NCBI GenBank assembly: GCA_964472505.1
Contig: CAYYQW010000049.1
Coordinates: 1-29,297 of the forward strand
Origin: JAYEIA01 sp964472505
GTDB lineage: Bacteria; Bacteroidota; Bacteroidia; Bacteroidales; JAADGE01
Length of the DNA: 29,297 nucleotides
Reading direction: 5' to 3'
Shown here: positions 15,034-21,455 of the stretch, one piece after another
Numbering within the stretch: position 1 is the stretch's first letter
Layout: each line of letters begins with the position of its first letter
The notes under the pieces: model-generated
The model's database searches: none
Told to the model about the DNA's origin: nothing
Seen by the model: only the letters and a program-made list of their open reading frames with translations
Position numbers and translations under genes: made by a program

Positions 15034-15062
15034 CACACGGGCTACAAACCCATATAAGCGGG
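15034..15062. repeat. divergent member of the ACA-loop repeat family (copy D)
   Basis: CACACGGGCTACAAACCC followed by ATATAAGCGGG. It aligns base for base with copies A-C: the loop ACA and the tail AGCRGG are kept while the stem changes from GCGCGTT/AACGCGC to GGGCT/AACCC. It ends 2 nt before the helicase stop codon. Confidence 0.55.
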
Positions 15063-15064
15063 CT

Positions 15065-17584
15065 TTATTCTTCATCCCACTTATCACCTTTTCTCATGTT
15101 GTCGGCCGGGCTTAGGGGCTGCAAATTTTCAAGTACGGTTTTACCGTCTTTGTTCATCGGTTTTATGTGATCTATTTGATATTTACGGCGGTCTTTTTTC
15201 TCAATTTTTTTATCCGGATTATCTTGATTCCATTTATCAAAAACGGCATTTCTCATTTTTTTGTAAAGTGTGGGCGGCCATTTACTAAGGGGCAGGTTCT
15301 CCAATTCTTCTTCCTTAAATTCTCGTACTGGGGCATTGAATTCTTCATAGTCTTCCGGGTAATTTAACTTATCCAACTCAATTTCTATTTCTCTCCTAAA
15401 TGTTCTTTTTTTGCTAAAAAGTTCTTTCCAATAAGACTTTTCTCCCTTCCCTTTCCATTCATTTCTTACAAAATCTGCTTTTTCTTTTTCACTCAAACCG
15501 GTATTATATATTTTATTCACCAAAAGGCTGATGTCATAATTATCTCTTTCTTCAAAAATAAAGTAATTGGGCATGGCTCGGTGGCGGTCGTAATAATCTA
15601 TAAGGTCTTCTAAATCTTTGTCTTGAATGCTTGGTTTGGGAAATTCCAAATTGTCAAAATACTTACGCTTTATCTCTTTTAATAAATCTTCTCGTTCTTG
15701 TGTTTCCAAAATATTGTTGTTATTGTAATCATAACGTCGGTAAAGGTCTTCAATATTTTCTTCCAAATCATCAAAAGCCGGTTTATGTTGTTCATATACA
15801 AGTATTTTGCATGACCTGTAATCCACATCTTCGTTTTCCATTTCAATTTCTTTCTCAAAAGAATACCAGCCTATGGGAATGCGCATAATGGCCGGATAGC
15901 TTTCAAGTTCTTCGGTATTGATTGTTTTGTCGGCCAGTCGGGCAAATTGTTGCAGAAGTTTAATGCTGATGAATTGAAGTTTGACTTTTTTATAATCCTT
16001 ACTTGTATCGGTAATGTCATTTTCATCAACAAACAATTCTTCGGGGCTTTGCCAAGCTACCAATTCGCTCCAGTCGTCAATGAAACTTACAATGTAGGCA
16101 TCTTTCGTGCCATTGGCTTTTGGGCCGCGCAAAGCTCTACCCACCATTTGCGTCATCAAAGTTTTTGATTTTGTGGGGCGTGTCAGAAATACGGTTTGCG
16201 TTTTAGGCAAGTCGGTTCCTTCCGTTAGAATATTAACATTTACAAGCGTTTCCAATTCGCCTTTTCTGTAGCTGTTAATTGCCTTGCTGTTGTACTCTTT
16301 ATCTATGGTGCGGCCTGACTCGGAGCGTGTGCCGGAGATTACATAATTTGTCTTAATGCCGTTATCTTTAAACAGTGTATCGAGCTGAATGGCATGGTCT
16401 CTGTCTAAAGCAAAAACCAGTGTTTTTTTATACTTATCTTTATTATCTGTGTAATGCCTTACAATAGCTCGGTCGCGGTCTTTGCGCTGAACCATTTTCT
16501 TTTTTATTGTTTCAGGCAGGTCGAAATTTGATTGAAGCAAATTCAACTCATTTTTATCAAAATCTTTTTTTGAAAATGTAAGATTTGTTTCGACGGGAAC
16601 AAATTTTGGAACAGCAAGAATTTTTTTGATTATTAAATCGTTCAAATCTCGGCTGTATATGGGTTTTTTATCGAATATTTTAGCCAAGTATGATTCTTCT
16701 TCTTCGGCAGTTCTGAATGGCGTAGCTGTCAGACCCAACAGATTATATTTTGGACAGGAGCTTTCAATTTTTTCAATTAAGCTTCTGTATGTTTTAGCTG
16801 TGGCATGGTGGGCTTCATCTATCACCAAAAATACATCGTCGTTGTATTTTAAATATTTATCATACAAACGGTCTAAATTTCTGTTCAAGGTTTGAATACT
16901 TGCTATTATGAAATCATCGTCTTTATCTAACCTTACAACGCGGTCATGCGAGCCGGATATCAGATGAGTGGATATTTTTTCGCCTGTTCTGTTTGGTAAA
17001 ATATTGGCGTAACAGAGTTTTCCTATTTCTTCGTTGACTTGTTCCAGCAGTTCGTGGCGGTGCGCTGTCCAGATTACTTTTTTCCCGTTGTTTATTACAT
17101 GTCGCAGCAACCAACTGACGGAAGTAAATGTTTTGCCCGAACCGGTAGGCAGTACCAAAAGTCCGCGTTTGTTGGGGCCGGTATTATAAAAATCGTTAAG
17201 ATGCCGGTATGCTTCTTCCTGAAAATCATAAGGCGTTTTTGGGCAATCGGAACTGCTTACAGTGTATATAGGGCGGTTGGTATTTTCCGCTTTTATTTTG
17301 CCTGCTTTTTCTGTTTCGTTGCCGGTGTCTTTCAGTTTCACTACTATGGAATCATATCTTTCAAGCTCTGTGATGTCGAACTTAAAGTCTTCATCATAAG
17401 ATTTTACGGCCTCCAAATCGTATTTTTCAAAGAGTAATTTTATATCTTCTCTTTTTGAATCCGATAATCTGAAAATTGACCAATCACGCAGATACTTATC
17501 AAATCTGCAGGGTCTCTTTTTCTTTGTAATGCTTTCGAGTAAATCGTCAGCCAGTTGTTTAATGTGTTTCTCTAAATCAGTCAT
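15065..17584 (-). CDS. SF2 DEAD/DEAH-type helicase with C-terminal HNH nuclease motif
   Basis: An 839-aa cytoplasmic protein. The N-terminal 110 residues are charged and match no domain I recognise. A restriction-type SF2 core follows: FQEEAY (Q-region, 121-126), Walker A PTGSGKT (146-152), DEAH (256-259), LTATPFR (285-291), NILTEGTDLP (451-460) and motif VI QMVGRALRG (479-487). Residues 540-790 are mostly helical and of unknown function. The C-terminus carries an HNH signature, YQIDHIKPM (802-810) with the DH pair at 805-806, then NLQPLS (Asn820) and ADNMRKGD (Asn829). This would be one polypeptide with DNA translocase/unwinding plus nuclease activity, a layout known from defence and restriction proteins. 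It stands alone, without methylase or specificity subunit, inside a repeat-rich island beside toxin-antitoxin-like genes. An imperfect palindrome precedes its start. Helicase assignment is firm, HNH good, anti-phage role inferred. Confidence 0.9.
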   Translation of the reverse strand: MTDLEKHIKQLADDLLESITKKKRPCRFDKYLRDWSIFRLSDSKREDIKLLFEKYDLEAVKSYDEDFKFDITELERYDSIVVKLKDTGNETEKAGKIKAENTNRPIYTVSSSDCPKTPYDFQEEAYRHLNDFYNTGPNKRGLLVLPTGSGKTFTSVSWLLRHVINNGKKVIWTAHRHELLEQVNEEIGKLCYANILPNRTGEKISTHLISGSHDRVVRLDKDDDFIIASIQTLNRNLDRLYDKYLKYNDDVFLVIDEAHHATAKTYRSLIEKIESSCPKYNLLGLTATPFRTAEEEESYLAKIFDKKPIYSRDLNDLIIKKILAVPKFVPVETNLTFSKKDFDKNELNLLQSNFDLPETIKKKMVQRKDRDRAIVRHYTDNKDKYKKTLVFALDRDHAIQLDTLFKDNGIKTNYVISGTRSESGRTIDKEYNSKAINSYRKGELETLVNVNILTEGTDLPKTQTVFLTRPTKSKTLMTQMVGRALRGPKANGTKDAYIVSFIDDWSELVAWQSPEELFVDENDITDTSKDYKKVKLQFISIKLLQQFARLADKTINTEELESYPAIMRIPIGWYSFEKEIEMENEDVDYRSCKILVYEQHKPAFDDLEENIEDLYRRYDYNNNNILETQEREDLLKEIKRKYFDNLEFPKPSIQDKDLEDLIDYYDRHRAMPNYFIFEERDNYDISLLVNKIYNTGLSEKEKADFVRNEWKGKGEKSYWKELFSKKRTFRREIEIELDKLNYPEDYEEFNAPVREFKEEELENLPLSKWPPTLYKKMRNAVFDKWNQDNPDKKIEKKDRRKYQIDHIKPMNKDGKTVLENLQPLSPADNMRKGDKWDEE

Positions 17585-17606
17585 AGTTTGTTTTTTAAAT
17601 TTTCAT

Positions 17607-17636
17607 GCCGAATTTATAAAAAAATATAATTTCGGC
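17607..17636. promoter_or_regulatory. operator-like palindrome in the helicase leader
   Basis: GCCGAATTTATA (17607-17618) and TATAATTTCGGC (17625-17636) are 12-bp arms with one mismatch and a 6-nt A/T loop, 22 nt before the helicase ATG. It could be a repressor site or an mRNA hairpin controlling translation. Confidence 0.45.
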
Positions 17637-17682
17637 AAATTAATTTATGCTTGCCGGAATTCACTCAGTTTTTCTGCACCTA

Positions 17683-17713
17683 CTCTCGGTGCGTCTCAAA
17701 GACGCGCCGAGAG
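17683..17713. repeat. REP-like hairpin, CTCGGC family (copy 2)
   Basis: CTCTCGGTGCGTCT and AGACGCGCCGAGAG pair over 14 bp with one mismatch around CAA. It lies between the small membrane protein gene and the helicase leader and could also act as a transcription barrier. Confidence 0.65.
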
Positions 17714-17727
17714 AGGTTTTAATCCGC

Positions 17728-18093
17728 CTACACTACTTCATACTTTGTAAGAATAATAACCGCTACTGTTGCTGCAACTAAAATTGCTCCGAATATCCTT
17801 GATGTTTTATTGTATTTGTAAGCCGTTTTTGTTTTATTTTTTTCAGTGAAAATGTAGTAGCCTAAAAGCAAGGAAACAAAACACAGAATGTATGTGTAAA
17901 CATTGCTTAAATACACGCCTGTTGCGGAGAGTAGGAAACCTGCAATAAGCAGGAGCGGGGCAATTGTTTTATTGCCGGATTTGGTTGCGGCGTCCTCAGT
18001 ATTGTAAGCATCGCCGGCTTCGCCGATAAAATCGCCTGCATCGTTTATTAAATCTTCTTTAAATTCCGGATTGTCAAAGTCAAATTGATCCAT
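17728..18093 (-). CDS. small membrane protein of unknown function
   Basis: A 121-aa protein with an acidic soluble N-terminus (MDQFDFDNPEFKEDLINDAG..., about 1-42). Three hydrophobic helices follow: about 44-63 (IAPLLLIAGFLLSATGVYLS), 66-82 (YTYILCFVSLLLGYYIF) and 101-117 (GAILVAATVAVIILTKY). The loop between the last two is basic. I recognise no family. It starts 9 nt after the stop of the GT39-like gene and ends 143 nt before the helicase start, with a hairpin in the gap, so it is probably co-transcribed with the GT39-like gene. If the direct repeats mark an island, this gene is its right-most member. Composition resembles small accessory membrane subunits, but no role can be given. Confidence 0.6.
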   Translation of the reverse strand: MDQFDFDNPEFKEDLINDAGDFIGEAGDAYNTEDAATKSGNKTIAPLLLIAGFLLSATGVYLSNVYTYILCFVSLLLGYYIFTEKNKTKTAYKYNKTSRIFGAILVAATVAVIILTKYEVV

Positions 18094-18102
18094 AATATGT
18101 AA

Positions 18103-19737
18103 TTAAGGTATTTTGAAAAACACAAAACCGTTTTTCGAATAGAGTTTCTGTACGTTTGGATATTTTTTTACGAAATCTTCTTCACGATGAATTTTGCAAA
18201 CCGCATAACTTGCTTTATTGCTTTTGCCCGAGAAAAATTCTTTTTCGCTTAAATCGTGTATGGCCGCTGATTCCGGTTTTTTTGCATAAAATAAATGGGC
18301 ATAACTTTTAAAACCGTAGGGCTTTATCATCACGTCTTTGCCTTCAAACTGCTTATAAAATTCTATGGCGGCGTGTTGCGAAATGCGTTCGGCCTGAGCC
18401 GGTATAAAGAACATGGCAGAACTCATGAATAAAAGGCTGCCGACAAATATCGTTATGCTGCGCTTGAGGTAATTGTTTTTGAAATACAGGAAAGCCCACA
18501 ATAGTCCGATAATCAGTAATACGGCGGGTAATAGTTCCCAACCGCTTTGCGGAATATCGGCTTCTAAATTGGCTTTGGCGAAAGGGTCTTTCAGCAGCTC
18601 AGTTTCAATAATTAATGATTTATGATTTATAAGGTATTGAAAGCTTAGAACAAGTGCAGCAAAAATAGCGGAAAATCCCAAGACCAAACCCGAAATCCAC
18701 TTTGACGGATGTAAGGCTCTATCATCGGTTTTAATAATTGAGAGCGCTGCCAAATAGCTCAAGGGAAAATAGCAGAGCGATGAATAATGCAAAATTTTTG
18801 TTTGTACGACGGAAAAGAGAATTAACACCGTCCAGAAAAGTATGAGCATCCATAATCTCATCTGCTTTTCGGCTAAACTGTCGGACTTGCTTTTGGCAAA
18901 ACTTTTCAGGGCAAAGAGTGAGGCCGGAAAAACCCCAAAGAGTAATACGACAAAATGATAGCCCGGAAAACCGCCGTGCCCGGCATCTTGAGTTTGGAAA
19001 AGCCGAATTTGATACAATATAAAATCCTGAAAAATGGTGAAGTTTCCGCTTGCAATTTGCAGAATAAACCAAAATCCGCCTACCAAAGCATATACAGCGG
19101 CATATAGCGCAATTTGTTTGAAGCTTATGGCAAGCCTGAAGCGCTTAATGATTAGATAAACCAAACCGCTCAGCAAAAATACGAGCAAAGCTACCGGGCC
19201 TTTGGTGAGTGTTCCCAAGCCAATCATGGCAGCCGACAGGATGATGTATTTATTGGCTGATTTCGGCTTTTCAATAAAGCGAATAAAAAAGTAAATCCCT
19301 GAAAAGATAAACAGATTAAACCAAGGGTCTATAATTCCGGATTTGAAATAAAAATGCGGCAAAAGTGAGCCGGCATAAACCAAAACCCATATTAAAGCAA
19401 ATTTTCGGTTGTGAATTTTACGGCCGATAAGATATAATGTAATTAATGTGAAAATCCCGGCAAATGCGTTCGGCAGGCGAGCGGCAAATTCGTTAATTCC
19501 GAATATTTTCATGGCAAGCACCTGCATCCAAATAAACAGGGGCGGTTTTTCCCAAAACATCTTAAAGTCCACCTGCACGTTGAGGAAATCGCCGGTCAGA
19601 ATCATTTCTCTTGCCGATTCGGCAAAATTTATTTCATCCCAATCAAATAAATGCACTTTTCCCAAAAAAGGAATAAACAGCAGCGAAGCAATAATTACAA
19701 TGAGCAGGATGTCGGTTTGTTTGGATTGAACTTGCAT
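18103..19737 (-). CDS. GT39/ArnT-like integral membrane glycosyltransferase (copy 2)
   Basis: A 544-aa polytopic membrane enzyme. The first periplasmic loop FDWDEINFAESAREMILTG (31-49) has the Asp-Glu pair used by GT-C transferases. FWEKPPLFIWMQ follows, then ARLPNAFAGIFTL, all typical of ArnT/GT39 proteins. About 11-12 transmembrane helices end near residue 450, followed by a soluble domain of about 90 residues. Likely reaction: transfer of a sugar from polyprenyl phosphate to an envelope acceptor. The start is 12 nt after the CBS-protein stop, so both may share a transcript. The last codons (KNGFVFFKIP) overlap the right copy of the island direct repeat. The acceptor is unknown. Confidence 0.88.
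   Translation of the reverse strand: MQVQSKQTDILLIVIIASLLFIPFLGKVHLFDWDEINFAESAREMILTGDFLNVQVDFKMFWEKPPLFIWMQVLAMKIFGINEFAARLPNAFAGIFTLITLYLIGRKIHNRKFALIWVLVYAGSLLPHFYFKSGIIDPWFNLFIFSGIYFFIRFIEKPKSANKYIILSAAMIGLGTLTKGPVALLVFLLSGLVYLIIKRFRLAISFKQIALYAAVYALVGGFWFILQIASGNFTIFQDFILYQIRLFQTQDAGHGGFPGYHFVVLLFGVFPASLFALKSFAKSKSDSLAEKQMRLWMLILFWTVLILFSVVQTKILHYSSLCYFPLSYLAALSIIKTDDRALHPSKWISGLVLGFSAIFAALVLSFQYLINHKSLIIETELLKDPFAKANLEADIPQSGWELLPAVLLIIGLLWAFLYFKNNYLKRSITIFVGSLLFMSSAMFFIPAQAERISQHAAIEFYKQFEGKDVMIKPYGFKSYAHLFYAKKPESAAIHDLSEKEFFSGKSNKASYAVCKIHREEDFVKKYPNVQKLYSKNGFVFFKIP
18110..18136. repeat. right copy of island-bracketing direct repeat (attR-like)
   Basis: 26 of 27 bases match 12652-12678, same orientation. 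It lies at the 3' end of the GT39-like gene, leaving the C-terminus intact, as with integration at the end of a gene. Confidence 0.65.
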
Positions 19738-19749
19738 GTAATCAACCGT

Positions 19750-20418
19750 TTAAATGTCAAGATAATGTAAGAATTCATCCATGCGCTCATTAAGCAATTC
19801 TTTTACTTTGTCGTTTTCCGAACGGCTTTCTTCTATTTCATACTCATAGCGTTCAAGGGTTTGACGCACGGCTGAGAAATCGGTTCTGTCAATTTTTATG
19901 GTTAGTTCAAGCTTTTTGGAATCGGGCGGACTGTATGTGTACAGGCTGATTATTTTGGCATCGTTGCCTTCAATCAGTTGCGCTATTCTGCCGAGGGAAT
20001 AATCGTTTTTGTTCAATATAAGTTTAAATACGGTGCCGGCTTGGGATGAGGCATTTAATTTCCCAAAATAGCTGATTAAATCTTGAGCGGTAATAACGCC
20101 GGCGTAAGTTTCCTCTTCGTCAAGCACCGGAATAATGCTCAGTTTTTGTCGGGCTGCAAGAGCTATTACATCGTAAATGTGTTGATTATGAAAAACATAC
20201 GGCCTAAAAAGCTTTAGAGTATGTGTTCTCATTTCTTTGTCGGCCAAGTTATAATCGTATATCTCAGTATCCGATACCAGCCCGAGCAAATTATTATTAT
20301 TGTCGATAACCGGCAGATGAGATATTCTGAAAAAATCCATCCAACTCAGAGCTTTTTCACCCGTTTCATCGAGTCTCAGAGCCGGTACAATATCGGAAAT
20401 CAGTTCTTTGGCGTACAT
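19750..20418 (-). CDS. CBS-domain protein with C-terminal ACT-like region
   Basis: A 222-aa cytoplasmic protein with two CBS motifs. The first is about 4-60 (ISDIVPALRLDETGEKALSWMDFFRISHLPVID and NLLGLVSDTEIYDY). The second is about 70-123 (PYVFHNQHIYDVIALAARQKLSIIPVLDEEETYAGVITAQDLISYF). Residues 130-200 (TVFKLILNKNDYSLGRIAQLIEGNDAKIISLYTYS...) look like an ACT-type ligand-binding fold, as in AcuB-like proteins. Probably an adenine-nucleotide sensor of unknown target. In Bacteroidota this gene usually lies between pdxJ and nadK; here it keeps pdxJ as divergent neighbour but has lost nadK to an 11-kb insertion. Confidence 0.88.
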   Translation of the reverse strand: MYAKELISDIVPALRLDETGEKALSWMDFFRISHLPVIDNNNNLLGLVSDTEIYDYNLADKEMRTHTLKLFRPYVFHNQHIYDVIALAARQKLSIIPVLDEEETYAGVITAQDLISYFGKLNASSQAGTVFKLILNKNDYSLGRIAQLIEGNDAKIISLYTYSPPDSKKLELTIKIDRTDFSAVRQTLERYEYEIEESRSENDKVKELLNERMDEFLHYLDI

Positions 20419-20474
20419 AAGGTTTGTTTTACAAGCGAATAATTCTCAATTTTGTATTTTTAATAATTGTATGG

Positions 20475-20482
20475 CAAACTTA
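20475..20482 (-). promoter_or_regulatory. promoter of the CBS-protein gene
   Basis: The minus strand reads TAAGTTTG (match to TAnnTTTG) with a TTG 22 nt upstream, in the 122-nt divergent region shared with pdxJ. The pdxJ promoter itself was not clear to me. Confidence 0.5.
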
Positions 20483-20540
20483 AGAAAAATATCAATAATT
20501 TCGGCAATTGTAAATAAAAGCTTCCGATAAATTCAGCGTT

Positions 20541-21272
20541 ATGACAAGATTAAGTGTAAACATCAATAAAATAGCCACACTGCGCAATGCACGAGGCGGC
20601 AATGTGCCGGATGTGGTAAAAGCCGCAAAAGACTGCGAGCAATTTGGCGCCCAAGGAATAACAGTCCACCCAAGGCCCGACGAACGCCACATACGTTATG
20701 CCGATGTGCGTGAGTTGTGTAAAGTAGTAACTGTCGAATTTAATATTGAAGGTTATCCTTCCGAAAATTTCATACAGTTAGTTAAGGAAGCAGCGCCCGC
20801 TCAGGTAACACTGGTGCCCGATTCGCCCGATGTGCTTACCTCCAATGCCGGTTGGGATACTTTAAAACATGCCGATTTCTTGAAAGGGGTAATTTCTGAA
20901 TTCAATCAAGCCGGCATTCGTACTTCCTTGTTTATTGAAACCGACACCCGCATGATTGAGCAAGCGGCCAAACTAAGAGCCAACCGTGTGGAGCTTTATA
21001 CCGAGCCCTATGCCGAGGCTTATCACCAAAATCGAGATGCTGCTGTTGAGCCTTTTGTAAAAGCTGCCAATGCTGCCCGTGATTGCAATTTGGAATTGAA
21101 CGCCGGCCATGATTTGGATTTGGACAATTTGCAATATTTCATAAAAAAAATACCGTTTATCAAAGAAGTTTCCATTGGGCACGCTTTGATTGCCGATGCT
21201 CTGTATTTTGGCTTGCACAATACCGTTCAGATGTATTTGCGGGAGTTGGAATTGGCAAAAGCTGCTCAATAA
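20541..21272 (+). CDS. pdxJ: pyridoxine 5'-phosphate synthase
   Basis: TIM-barrel enzyme that condenses 3-amino-1-hydroxyacetone phosphate with deoxyxylulose 5-phosphate to pyridoxine 5'-phosphate, the last ring-closing step of de novo vitamin B6 synthesis. At 243 aa it has the standard length. MTRLSVNINKIATLRNARGG is the family start. ITVHPRPDERHI carries the first catalytic His, VEFNIEGYP the catalytic Glu, and ELNAGHDLDLDN the second catalytic His. It is the only plus-strand gene before 25606, divergent from the CBS gene as in many Bacteroidota. The 183-nt convergent gap to the SNF2 gene shows no clear terminator. Confidence 0.97.
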   Translation: MTRLSVNINKIATLRNARGGNVPDVVKAAKDCEQFGAQGITVHPRPDERHIRYADVRELCKVVTVEFNIEGYPSENFIQLVKEAAPAQVTLVPDSPDVLTSNAGWDTLKHADFLKGVISEFNQAGIRTSLFIETDTRMIEQAAKLRANRVELYTEPYAEAYHQNRDAAVEPFVKAANAARDCNLELNAGHDLDLDNLQYFIKKIPFIKEVSIGHALIADALYFGLHNTVQMYLRELELAKAAQ

Positions 21273-21455
21273 AAAAAATTGAGAATTTCATAAACTTTGG
21301 TCGAATGTTGGTGATAAGTTAAGATATCCAAAAGGCAAATAGTAAAAAAAGACAGCAACTTTCATCATTTAAAGAAATATTTTGACTAAATGGCATAAAA
21401 AATTAAAAAATATATTGCACATTTATATCTGCCTGGCAGCCCCAAGCCGTCAATA

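Noticed and set aside
12700..15062. Clustered hairpins as a CRISPR array
   Set aside because: Repeats are of several kinds, irregularly spaced and interspersed with genes; there are no uniform spacers and no cas genes.
15065..17584. Reading the helicase as a type I or III restriction subunit
   Set aside because: There are no methylase or specificity genes nearby, and the nuclease motif is a C-terminal HNH rather than a PD-(D/E)xK domain.
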